Source of the DNA: Acidobacteriota bacterium
Lineage (GTDB): Bacteria > Acidobacteriota > Thermoanaerobaculia > Multivoradales > Multivoraceae
Direction of reading: 5' to 3'
NCBI GenBank assembly: GCA_028877275.1
Contig: JAPPFP010000020.1
Coordinates: 1-64,000 of the forward strand
DNA: 64,000 nucleotides
Shown: positions 37,411-45,731 of the stretch, in pieces
Layout of the letters: every line of letters starts with the position of its first letter
Position numbering within the stretch: the first letter of the stretch is position 1
Made by a program: the position numbers and the translations under genes
The notes under the pieces: generated by a model
Seen by the model: only the letters and a program-made list of their open reading frames with translations
Databases searched by the model: none
Told to the model about the DNA's origin: nothing

Positions 37411-40002
37411 TCAGTCGGAATCGCCGGCGGGACTCTCGCCCACCCAAAAGGGGCTCGACCACGCCATCGCGCCGTCAACCTGGCGCACCCGCACATAGTA
37501 GTAGTCGCCGGCCTGCGGATTGTCAAGATCCGCGTATCGAAAGTCCTGATCGAAGTCGCCCTGGTCGCTGACCACCTGGACCGAGAGGGCATCGGTGTGA
37601 TCCAGCACTCGAAGCTCCCGTCGGTCGACCTGACCGCCGAGGCTTCCGAGCCGAAAGGTCTCGACCCGGGCGGGAATCCGCTGCGGCTCGCGCTGGTCGC
37701 TTCCCGTTCCGCGTGTCTCCTGCGTCGACTCCATGTCCACGATCACGCGCGTGTCGGCGTCGGCGGCGCGCAGCCGAAGCAGAATCGCCGCGCCGCGTCC
37801 TCGAGTGAGCATTCTGAACCGGATCTCGTTCCCCGTCCGCTCCGTGGCGTAGGAACCCGGATGGCGGAACCAGGGGTCCCGGTGACCGATGACCTCCGCG
37901 CCCTCGACGCGAATGACGCCCAGCCACGGCCGACCGCCCCTTGGGCCCCGGCGATCGCCCACGACCTCTGTCGACGCCTCGAAGCTCACCTGCACGACCG
38001 CGGCGCTCGTCACCTCAGCTTCGAGGTACCGCCGCGAATACACGATGCGGCCGTTCTTGACCACATCGATGGCGTCGATCGGAGCCGTGCCGTACACCCG
38101 GCATTCCAGCTCTCTCCGGTTCGTGGCGGGCTGCTCCCGTCCCATGGAAACTCCATTGAGCCACGCGTCAAGCACGATGCGTTCGCCGGTGGTCGCATAC
38201 GTCGCCCGACTGCGCAGCGCGTTGAAGATCGCTTCACCCGTGTTCTCCGCCGCCAGGACCGCGGCGAGTCCGCCCAGTTGGGTACCCGAAGACTGTCCGG
38301 GCCCGCCCATGAAGCCGTAGCCCGGGTGTCCGGTGTGGTTGTCCGACGCACCGACGAACCCGATCCGGAACCCGTTCTGCAGGTACCGGTTTCCGAACCA
38401 GTCGAACGTACCGTGGCTGGACTGGATCTCGACCAGCTTCTGCATCTCGGCGTCGCTGCGGGTCCAGTCGCCCGGCTGATGCGCGTGCGGAATGATCAGC
38501 ACGTCGTCACTCCGGTTCGCTGCTCGCAGTTCCGCGTAGAGCTCGTCGAGCAGCGGCTTTTCCTGCGTACCGACGCGTCGCCGCCCAGGCACGTCGCGGA
38601 AGAAGACGTTGTGGTGTCCGCCGTCGGCCATCTGATTCGTCCACTCGAACCCGAGAATCGGCGTGAATCGCCCTGGCGCGCGGTACTCCTCGGCAAGCTG
38701 TTGCAGCGTCCGCCATTCGCCGTCGTCGAGCCAGCGGTCGTGCTCGGACAAGGTGAGAAAGTCGAGTCGGGCCGCGTCACGCCCGAAGCGGAAGTACCCT
38801 TCGGCGGAACCCTGTCCCTCCGCCATCCCGGTGTGACCGTGCGTCTCTCCCCAGTAGATGCGCCGAGCCGGATTCCTTTCGACGAGAACGGGGTTGCTGA
38901 CACCCTGCAAGGTCCCGTCGGCGGTGCGTACCTCGAACCGATGGACGCCCTCGGAGCCGATGGCGACGTTCTCGATCCGCACCAGCGCTTCCGACTCGGC
39001 CGAGAGCGTCCGGAAGGGCTCGCCGTCCAGCAGCACCTCCAGTTCGCCCGGACCGGCTGACGCAACGTTGCGAAAGCGGTCCTCGGCGCGAATCGTCAGG
39101 GTGAATTCCTCGCCCGGTTTGACCACCGACGGCACAATCGCGTTAAGAGAGCTCGTTCTCTCCTCTCCGACGACCTCGAACGACGGCCAGTCGGGCCAGA
39201 GGAGCACGCCGTCTCCGTCCAGATCCACCAGGAACGGAAGGGGGACTTCGTCGTTGGACCATTCCTGCAGCTTCATGCCGGGACCGCCGCCGGATCGATC
39301 CCCGTACGTCACGGTCACCGTGTCGCCCTCTTGCAGCGCGGCGCCGCTCAGACGGAATCCGATCGCGGTTCCGGTCAGTCCAACCGGGTAGGGCGTCCAG
39401 GGCTCGACGGCGGAGAACCGGGCGTTCGGATTCGAAGAACGGACGGTGACGAAGTCGGCGTCGGTGGCGCGCGTCGACAGGGCGCCGGTTCGCCGACCCT
39501 TGCCGAGGATCAGCCCGCCGCCTTCGGCGATCGGCCGGGCGCCGACGGTGTAAGTCTGCGTGACCGTGACGTACCCTCCCACCGGAAAGGGCCCCTCGGA
39601 AGAGATCGTCAGGCTGCCCAGGGCTCCAGGGTCCTCGTCCAGGACCTGGAGTTGCCGGACCATGTAGCCGATGAGATCCGAAATGCGGTCGACCGGGATT
39701 GGTTGACCGGTACGCCCACGCAAGGCCGGGTTCAGGTAGGAGGCGTTCTGGGGGAAGTCATCAGGGATGCGGCCGCGCTCTCGCGCGTATGCGTTCCCCC
39801 ATTCCCAGAGAGTCCGGAACCTGGAGGTCAGTTCCTCGACGTCGTCCGTCGGAACAGCGGCCTCTTCCACCAGCGCGTCCACTCGGGCGCGTAGCTCTTG
39901 CGACAGGTAGTGGCCCGAGCCGCGCCGATCCTGAGCCGCTACGACCCCGGCAAGAAGAGCCAGAACGGTGATGGACGCGACGCGAACGAATCTGGTGAAC
40001 AC
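37411..40002 (-). CDS. Large exported DUF3604 protein
   Basis: Exported protein of 863 aa, first gene of the six-gene operon. A Sec signal (VRVASITVLALLAGVVAAQ) lies at about residues 6-24. It has an extra N-terminal half (about 300 aa, with beta-rich YVTVTQTYTVGARPIAEGG and IVPSVVKPGEEFTLTIRAED) before the DUF3604 core, which starts with RIYWGETHGHTGMAEG and continues with LSEHDRWLDDGEW, LIIPHAHQPGDW, GFVGASDNHTGHPGY and AAENTGEAIFNALR. The end (QAGDYYYVRVRQVDGAMAWSSPFWV) matches the ends of the other two copies. The GTG at 40002 is preferred; the open frame further upstream has no signal and overlaps the divergent gene. Confidence 0.88.
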   Translation of the reverse strand: MFTRFVRVASITVLALLAGVVAAQDRRGSGHYLSQELRARVDALVEEAAVPTDDVEELTSRFRTLWEWGNAYARERGRIPDDFPQNASYLNPALRGRTGQPIPVDRISDLIGYMVRQLQVLDEDPGALGSLTISSEGPFPVGGYVTVTQTYTVGARPIAEGGGLILGKGRRTGALSTRATDADFVTVRSSNPNARFSAVEPWTPYPVGLTGTAIGFRLSGAALQEGDTVTVTYGDRSGGGPGMKLQEWSNDEVPLPFLVDLDGDGVLLWPDWPSFEVVGEERTSSLNAIVPSVVKPGEEFTLTIRAEDRFRNVASAGPGELEVLLDGEPFRTLSAESEALVRIENVAIGSEGVHRFEVRTADGTLQGVSNPVLVERNPARRIYWGETHGHTGMAEGQGSAEGYFRFGRDAARLDFLTLSEHDRWLDDGEWRTLQQLAEEYRAPGRFTPILGFEWTNQMADGGHHNVFFRDVPGRRRVGTQEKPLLDELYAELRAANRSDDVLIIPHAHQPGDWTRSDAEMQKLVEIQSSHGTFDWFGNRYLQNGFRIGFVGASDNHTGHPGYGFMGGPGQSSGTQLGGLAAVLAAENTGEAIFNALRSRATYATTGERIVLDAWLNGVSMGREQPATNRRELECRVYGTAPIDAIDVVKNGRIVYSRRYLEAEVTSAAVVQVSFEASTEVVGDRRGPRGGRPWLGVIRVEGAEVIGHRDPWFRHPGSYATERTGNEIRFRMLTRGRGAAILLRLRAADADTRVIVDMESTQETRGTGSDQREPQRIPARVETFRLGSLGGQVDRRELRVLDHTDALSVQVVSDQGDFDQDFRYADLDNPQAGDYYYVRVRQVDGAMAWSSPFWVGESPAGDSD

Positions 40003-40065
40003 GCTGGGTGTCTGCCAGTGTACTAGGCTGGAAGCCAGCCGACTCTGCCATCTGGAGGATCTCAG

Positions 40066-41142
40066 ATGAGCCACCAAGCCGAGACCCGGATCGCCTCGCT
40101 CCTCGTGGTCGTCACGGCCGCGGCTGGGGTCGCCTCCGCGAGCGAGATCCCTCGAACCGCTAGCGGCAAGCCTGATCTTTCGGGGAACTACGACATCGGT
40201 ACCCTGACGCCGCTGCAGAGGAGTCCCGAGTTCGGAAACCGTCTCTTCCTCACCGCCGCCGAGGCCGAAGAGATCAGACGGAGCGCGGCCGAGAGAACGG
40301 CTCAGCGCTCTCGCCCCAGCGATCCGAATCGCCCACCCCCGCCTTTCACCGGCCGGTTGGGCGGTTACAACGAGTTCTTTCATGATCGCGGCACCGAGGC
40401 GGTTGCGGTCCACGGCAAGTACCGCACATCGCTCCTTACCGATCCGCCCGATGGCCGCCTTCCACCCCTCACCGAGAGGGGGCGCGAGCGTCGCGAGGGC
40501 CTCTACGTACGTCGGAGTCTGGCGGACAGGAACGCGAACCCCGCCTGGTGGCGCGATCTCCAGGCCGGCCCCTACGACGGGCCTGAATCGCTGTCGATCG
40601 CCGATCGCTGCATCTTTACGCTCGAGGCAACGATCCCGGTGCTGCCGAAGAACTACAACAACCTCAAGACGATCGTGCAGACCGAGAGTCACGTGATGAT
40701 CCTCATCGAGTGGATGCACGAAGCGCGCGTCATTCGACTCAGCCCTTCGCGGGCCGAGGCCAGGCATCTGCCGCCGGAGATTCGCTCACGCAGCGGCGAT
40801 TCGGTCGGCTGGTGGGAGGGTGACACGCTGGTCGTCGACACGACCAACTTCCTGGAGGAGAGCTGGGGGACGGTCACCCTCTTCGGCGAGCCCTCCCCCC
40901 CGCACGATCAGCACGTCGTGGAGCGCTTCTCGCTCACCGACGAGAAGACTCTTCTCTACGAATTCACCGTGAAGAGCGGTGACTGGGAGACGCCCTACAG
41001 CGGCGAGTACACCTGGCCCGCCACGAACGACAGGCTGTACGAGTTCGCCTGCCACGAAGCCAACTACTCGATGGGCAACACTCTCCGCGGCGCCCGCTTC
41101 CAGGAGAGGGAGGTCGCCGCGCGGACGAGAGCCAGCCGGTAG
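40066..41142 (+). CDS. Exported protein of unknown function
   Basis: Secreted protein of 358 aa with a signal (ASLLVVVTAAAGVASASE, residues 10-27), then the recurring opener IPRTASGKPDLSGNYD. Distinctive blocks are YNNLKTIVQTESHVMILIEWMHEARVIRL, VGWWEGDTLVVDTTNF and YEFACHEANYSMGN, named here by their cores WMHEARVI, GDTLVVDTTNF and FACHEANY. I recognise this as a widespread exported family in Acidobacteriota and Gammaproteobacteria, often beside TonB receptors, but know no function. ATG with CTGGAGGA upstream. It is divergent from the DUF3604 operon and followed by an intrinsic terminator-like hairpin. Confidence 0.8.
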   Translation: MSHQAETRIASLLVVVTAAAGVASASEIPRTASGKPDLSGNYDIGTLTPLQRSPEFGNRLFLTAAEAEEIRRSAAERTAQRSRPSDPNRPPPPFTGRLGGYNEFFHDRGTEAVAVHGKYRTSLLTDPPDGRLPPLTERGRERREGLYVRRSLADRNANPAWWRDLQAGPYDGPESLSIADRCIFTLEATIPVLPKNYNNLKTIVQTESHVMILIEWMHEARVIRLSPSRAEARHLPPEIRSRSGDSVGWWEGDTLVVDTTNFLEESWGTVTLFGEPSPPHDQHVVERFSLTDEKTLLYEFTVKSGDWETPYSGEYTWPATNDRLYEFACHEANYSMGNTLRGARFQEREVAARTRASR

Positions 41143-41160
41143 CGCCCGCGGCCCGGCTGC

Positions 41161-41188
41161 GGGCCAGACTCCGCGCGGGGTCTGGCCC
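41161..41188 (+). terminator. Hairpin after the exported protein gene
   Basis: A perfect 9-bp stem (GGGCCAGAC...GTCTGGCCC) with a 10-nt loop, 19 bp after the stop at 41142 and before the next promoter. There is no U-tract, so it may pause or protect the mRNA end rather than terminate on its own. Confidence 0.5.
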
Positions 41189-41204
41189 GACTCTCCAACA
41201 AGGC

Positions 41205-41234
41205 TTGAAGATCAAACGGGATTGGCGCTACACT
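41205..41234 (+). promoter_or_regulatory. Promoter of the TonB receptor gene
   Basis: TTGAAG (41205-41210), an 18-bp spacer and TACACT (41229-41234), 71 bp before the GTG at 41306. The leader contains a GC hairpin (about 41243-41266, CGCGGGC...GCCCGCG) resembling a decayed type B repeat, then a Shine-Dalgarno AAGGAGGGA. Confidence 0.55.
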
Positions 41235-41305
41235 GCTAGTTGCGCGGGCTTCTGACAGCGCCCGCGAAAGGACCAGGGGGGAGACAGACAAAGGAGGGAC
41301 CAGCC

Positions 41306-44035
41306 GTGACCAGCAGCACTTCCAGGACCTGCATCTGGATTCTCGCCGTGAGCCTGTGTGCTCCGTTGCCGCTATCGGCCGACGGCCCGCAGACGGGGAC
41401 GATCGACGGCCGCGTTCTCGACGCCGAGGGGGAGGGCCTGCCCGGAGCCACGGTGACCCTCGAGGGTCCTCAGAGAACGACGAGCACCATCTCGGATGCC
41501 GAGGGGCGCTATCGCTTCGCGTTGCTGCAGGCGGGTGACTTCACCGTCAGCGCGGTGCTGGAGGGGCTGGGAACAGCCGAGCTTGCGACGACGCTCAATC
41601 CGGGTGAGCGCCGGGGAGTCGACCTGACCCTGCAAGGGGGCACCGTGGAAGAGATCACGGTCCTCGGCGAGGCGCCGCTGGTGTCGAAGTACGAGACTGG
41701 CTCCATCAGCGCCCTCAAGTCGGAAGTGGTCGAGAACGCCGCCTTCGCCACCCGCGCCTACAATGCCACCATCCGCGCGCTGCCGGGAGTGGTGAACATC
41801 GGTCAGTTCGACACTTCTCCCGCGATCAACGGCGGCATTCAGAACGAGACGCAGGTCCTGATCGATGGCGTGGACACCTCGAACACCAGGCGGCTCGGGG
41901 AGGCGCGCCTGATCATGCCGGCGTCGGCGCTGTCGGAGACCAGTGTTGAATCGATGGGCTTCGGCGCCGAGTACGGCCGGGCGTCCGGCGGCATCATCAA
42001 CTCGACCGTCAAGACCGGCACCAACGAGTTTCACGGCGATGCTCTCTACGTCGGCCAGAATCCGAAGTGGAGAGCGGAGAACCAGTTCGGGCTGGAGCGG
42101 CCGGACGAGCAGATCCCCAGCTACGAGGCGTCGCTGGGCGGGCCCATCTTCCGCGAAAAGGCGTGGTTCTTCGCCGCTCACGCCGACTTGAGCGACAACC
42201 TGCTGGACCAATTGGCGAGCGGCGAGGTGGCCGACATCAGTCGCACATCGGTGCCGCGCATCCTCAAGCTCAACTACCAGCCCAACGATCGGCACCAGCT
42301 CGCGGGGACGTGGATCGATTCGCGCGGCGAAGGCATCGCGGCACCTTTTCGCACCGGTGACCTCAGAGCCATCACGAACCGTCCCCTCTACGCCAACGTA
42401 CTGACTGCGAGCTGGAGCTTCGCCGCGACGAGCTCGACCTTCATCGAGGTCAAGGTGTCCGAGCGCAAGGATCTCTTCCCTCGCACTCTCAAGTACCCCA
42501 AGGACCCGGACGACCTGTGCCCCGAGTGCTCCGACGATCCGGTCGACAACAACTTCCGCTACCGCGATCTGGCGCATGCTCGTGCCGCTCGCTTCAACGG
42601 CGTGACGAGCGGGAACGGGATCGGCTTCAACGACTTCCCTCGCGACACGGCCCATGGCTCGGCGACCATTTTCAAGGGGCGCAACGAGATCAAGTTCGGC
42701 ATCGACATCCAGGACATCGCGTTCACCAACTTCGGCAACGTAGGCAAGGAGTATCGCGGCAGAGACTTCTGTCTTGAATGCCCCGGAGGCTACCTAAGAC
42801 CGCAGCGCGTGCGGATCTTCCAGGAGTCCCTGCCGTCCCACAGCGAGGGTGTCGAGAGCTCGGCCTATGTACAGGACCGGCTCGACATCGGTGATCGCTG
42901 GAGCCTCCACATGGGCGTGCGCTACGACGCCGAGACGATCGACAACGACGTCAGCACGCGGGTCCACGATTCCGACAACCTGGCGCCGCGTCTGACGGTG
43001 GTCTACGACGTCAATGCCGACGGCACGCTGCTGGTGCGCGGCAGCGTCGGACGCTACTACCAGAACATCGGTCTGGACTTCGCCTTTCGCGAGTTCAGTG
43101 TGCTACCCACCGGGCAGCAGAGCTTCGACGAGTACAACTGGAATCCCGCCACCCTGCGCTACGACCGCTTCCGCTTGAGCAGGAGGCCGGCGGGCGAGAC
43201 CCAGACCCTGCAGCCGGTCGACCATCCGTACAAGGATCAGGTCGCGTTGGGAGTGGACTGGCAAATCTCGCGCAACTGGGTCTTCAAGTCGAACCTGGTG
43301 TGGCACGAGACCAAGGACATCTTCTTTGGCAACGACCAGTTCAGCGCTGACGGCATGGACGTCGTGCGCGTGGTGCGCAACTGGCCCGGCGCCTTCCGCG
43401 AGTACGAAGCCCTCAGTTTCGAGCTCAATCGCAGATTCCGCAACGGTTGGGCGCTTCGCTCCAACTGGACCATCGGCGATGCCACAGGAAACGCGGCGAA
43501 CGCAAACTCCAACAACACCCTCTTCGAGGGCCTCGGCGGCATCGAGCTGCCGAATCAAGACGTGCAGGACGCGGGTATCTCACCTGGTGGAACCGACGTC
43601 ACCACCAGATTTCGGGATGGGCGGCTGAGTCACGATGTCGATCGGATGAACATCGTCGCCATGAAACGCCTGGATTTCGGCAAGCACGCCCTGACACTGG
43701 GTGGCTTCCTGGCAACGACCACCGGCAGGTACTTCGGCCGGTCGGCTTCCACTACCGTTGCGCATCCGGTGACCGGTGTCGAGATCGACACCGTGACATT
43801 CACCACGCCGCGGGACGGCCAGCAGTTGGGGGACATCTTTACTCTCGACGTGTCGGCCATGTGGTCTTTCCCGATTCGTGGCGAATGGGAAGGGCAGCTC
43901 GGCTTCGAGGTCGCCAACGTCACCGACGAGCAGAAGGTGCTCGAGATCGATACCAATACCCTCGAGCCCATCAACTCGCTCGCGGCCTGGCAGCTGCCGC
44001 GCGAGCTTCGAGTCAAGGTGGGGTTCCGCTTCTGA
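41306..44035 (+). CDS. TonB-dependent receptor, Oar-like
   Basis: Outer-membrane receptor of 909 aa. GTG at 41306 follows AAGGAGGGA. A signal (CIWILAVSLCAPLPLSADG) reaches about residue 27, then a CarboxypepD-regulatory-like domain (GTIDGRVLDAEGEGLPGATVTLEG, about 30-110), a TonB-box-like EEITVLGEAP, a plug (VLIDGVDTSNTRR; GFGAEYGRASGGIINSTVKTG, typical of Oar receptors) and a barrel ending with an aromatic residue (VKVGFRF). Oar-type receptors take up large organic molecules in Acidobacteriota and Myxococcota. No SusD partner is present. Its place before the sulfatase island suggests a sulfated compound as ligand (inference). A strong intrinsic terminator follows. Confidence 0.93.
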   Translation: MTSSTSRTCIWILAVSLCAPLPLSADGPQTGTIDGRVLDAEGEGLPGATVTLEGPQRTTSTISDAEGRYRFALLQAGDFTVSAVLEGLGTAELATTLNPGERRGVDLTLQGGTVEEITVLGEAPLVSKYETGSISALKSEVVENAAFATRAYNATIRALPGVVNIGQFDTSPAINGGIQNETQVLIDGVDTSNTRRLGEARLIMPASALSETSVESMGFGAEYGRASGGIINSTVKTGTNEFHGDALYVGQNPKWRAENQFGLERPDEQIPSYEASLGGPIFREKAWFFAAHADLSDNLLDQLASGEVADISRTSVPRILKLNYQPNDRHQLAGTWIDSRGEGIAAPFRTGDLRAITNRPLYANVLTASWSFAATSSTFIEVKVSERKDLFPRTLKYPKDPDDLCPECSDDPVDNNFRYRDLAHARAARFNGVTSGNGIGFNDFPRDTAHGSATIFKGRNEIKFGIDIQDIAFTNFGNVGKEYRGRDFCLECPGGYLRPQRVRIFQESLPSHSEGVESSAYVQDRLDIGDRWSLHMGVRYDAETIDNDVSTRVHDSDNLAPRLTVVYDVNADGTLLVRGSVGRYYQNIGLDFAFREFSVLPTGQQSFDEYNWNPATLRYDRFRLSRRPAGETQTLQPVDHPYKDQVALGVDWQISRNWVFKSNLVWHETKDIFFGNDQFSADGMDVVRVVRNWPGAFREYEALSFELNRRFRNGWALRSNWTIGDATGNAANANSNNTLFEGLGGIELPNQDVQDAGISPGGTDVTTRFRDGRLSHDVDRMNIVAMKRLDFGKHALTLGGFLATTTGRYFGRSASTTVAHPVTGVEIDTVTFTTPRDGQQLGDIFTLDVSAMWSFPIRGEWEGQLGFEVANVTDEQKVLEIDTNTLEPINSLAAWQLPRELRVKVGFRF

Positions 44036-44050
44036 GCGCAGCGAGGGACA

Positions 44051-45610
44051 GTGGGCTTCGTTGAGATTCCAAGACACCGGCGGCCCGGCCGCCGGTGTCT
44101 TTCTTTTGGACAAGCGCTCTCTCGACGAGAATTGCTCAGGCATGTGGGGCTCGGCGCCCTGGCCGCGGGCTGCGCAGGCGGTGAAGAGCCGCGTCCCGGA
44201 GGCCCGAACGTCCTCATGATCTCGATCGACGACCTGAACGACTGGATCGGCGTCCTCGACGGTCATCCGCAGACGCTGACACCGAACATCGACGCGCTCG
44301 CCGGGCGCGGCGTCACCTTCCGGCGAGCCTACTGCCAGGCGCCCGTCTGCAACCCCTCCCGGGCGAGTCTGATGACCGGCAGACGCCCGACGACATCGGG
44401 GTGTTATCGCAACGGCGACGTCTGGCGCGACGCCATGCCGCGGGCCGTGACTCTGCCGCAGCACTTCATGCAGCACGGCTACGAAGCGATCGGCGGGGGC
44501 AAGACGTTTCACCAATCGCAGAATGACGCCGCGTCGTGGCACTACTACAACAGCTTCCGTGGCTTTCTGTGGGCCCCCGACTACCCCGCGAGCGGGCTCG
44601 ACCGTCTCAACCTCGACTGGGGCGCCCTCGACGTCGACGACGAAGAGACGACCGATACCCAGCTCGCCAACTGGGCGGCTGAGTACCTGTCGAGAGATCA
44701 CTCAAGGCCTTTCTTCCTCGCCTGCGGTTTCTATCGCCCGCACCTGCCGTTCTACGCCCCCAGGAAGTACTTCGACAGGTTCCCCGAGGAGGAGATCGAG
44801 CTGCCGCCCTACCTCGAGAACGACCTCGCCGACGTGCCTGCGTCCGCGCCCTCGGAACTCGGTCTGGGCCACCACGAAGTGGTGACGGCGGCCGGACAGT
44901 GGAAGCGCGCCGTGGCGGCCTATCTGGCGTGCATCAACTACGCCGATGCGAACGTGGGGCGCGTGCTGAAGGCACTCGACGAAGGGCCGCACGCCGAGAA
45001 CACGGTCATCGTCCTGTGGACCGACCACGGCTGGCAGCTCGGCGAGAAGAACCACTGGAGCAAGTTCACACTCTGGGAGCGTTCCTGCAGGGTGCCGATC
45101 ATCTTCGCCGGCCCCGGGATCGAGGCCAAGGGAGAATTCTGCGACCGGACCGCCGAGCTGCTCGACATCTACCCCACCCTGGCGGACCTCGCCGGGCTCC
45201 CCGGGCGCGAGGACCTCGACGGCGAGAGCCTGCGGCCGCTGCTCGAGGATCCCGAAGCGGAGCGGGATCGCCCCGCGATCACCTCCGAGGCGCCGGACAG
45301 GAGCTCGATTCGCACCGAGCGCTGGCGCTACACCACCTATCCCGACGGCGAAGAGCTCTACGACCACGACCACGATCCGAACGAGTGGCGCAATCTGGCG
45401 AACGTCCCCGAGCACGCCGGCACGAAGCAGCGGCTGCGGGCCATGCTGCCGCGGAACCCTTCCCGCAAGAAGGTGCTGCAGGTCGTCGACCTGCCCGAGG
45501 AGCAGCGTCGCTTCACCGAACTCTTGCCGGGTCGCCTCGACAGGCTCCCGGGTCGCTCCCAAAGGGCAGGCGCGGCGAACGAGGTCGGGCTCGAGTCCGC
45601 GCCGCCCTAG
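44051..45610 (+). CDS. Sulfatase (iduronate-2-sulfatase-like), Cys type; paralogue of 52108-53592
   Basis: Type I sulfatase of up to 519 aa. The catalytic motif is CNPSR (C100), to be converted to formylglycine; other sites are SIDDLND, WTDHGWQLGEK and the Tat/lipobox signal SRRELLRHVGLGALAAGC. The only normal in-frame start before the signal is GTG 44051, but that lies before the upstream gene's terminator, so about 20 leader residues would be hairpin sequence. The paralogue begins with TTG at the matching place; here the corresponding TTG (44107) is out of frame by one base, so the native start may be damaged. Overall roughly 85% identical to the paralogue. Desulfates an unknown sugar or ester in the periplasm. 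Confidence 0.85.
   Translation: MGFVEIPRHRRPGRRCLSFGQALSRRELLRHVGLGALAAGCAGGEEPRPGGPNVLMISIDDLNDWIGVLDGHPQTLTPNIDALAGRGVTFRRAYCQAPVCNPSRASLMTGRRPTTSGCYRNGDVWRDAMPRAVTLPQHFMQHGYEAIGGGKTFHQSQNDAASWHYYNSFRGFLWAPDYPASGLDRLNLDWGALDVDDEETTDTQLANWAAEYLSRDHSRPFFLACGFYRPHLPFYAPRKYFDRFPEEEIELPPYLENDLADVPASAPSELGLGHHEVVTAAGQWKRAVAAYLACINYADANVGRVLKALDEGPHAENTVIVLWTDHGWQLGEKNHWSKFTLWERSCRVPIIFAGPGIEAKGEFCDRTAELLDIYPTLADLAGLPGREDLDGESLRPLLEDPEAERDRPAITSEAPDRSSIRTERWRYTTYPDGEELYDHDHDPNEWRNLANVPEHAGTKQRLRAMLPRNPSRKKVLQVVDLPEEQRRFTELLPGRLDRLPGRSQRAGAANEVGLESAPP
44071..44107 (+). terminator. Intrinsic terminator of the TonB receptor gene
   Basis: A perfect 14-bp stem (44071-44084 with 44088-44101; AAGACACCGGCGGC...) with a 3-nt loop, followed by a T-rich run TTCTTTT. 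It lies 36 bp after the receptor stop codon and is the strongest terminator in the window. It overlaps the first codons of the sulfatase gene as annotated. Confidence 0.85.
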
Positions 45611-45614
45611 AGCC

Positions 45615-45715
45615 GCCAAACCGCTCGCAGACTCGCTGTTTGGCCCCAGCCCCCACCTCACCAGGAGGCTTCGCGACAGAACTCACTTCGTGTCGTTTCC
45701 GTCGCGCAGCCTCCT
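45615..45715. terminator. Hairpins between convergent sulfatase and FGE genes
   Basis: Two inverted repeats in the 121-bp gap: GCCAAAC...GTTTGGC (45615-45644), and a long one with AGGAGGCT...AGCCTCCT (45663-45670 with 45708-45715) plus an inner GCGAC...GTCGC pair. The symmetrical arrangement between convergent genes suggests bidirectional termination. U-tracts are weak. Confidence 0.5.
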
Positions 45716-45731
45716 AGCGCGGCTTGCCTGG

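Noticed and set aside
41243..41266. Counting the leader hairpin as a type B repeat copy
   Set aside because: The stem is similar (CGCGGGC...GCCCGCG) but the loop and tail differ; it is at most a decayed copy, so I kept it as part of the leader.
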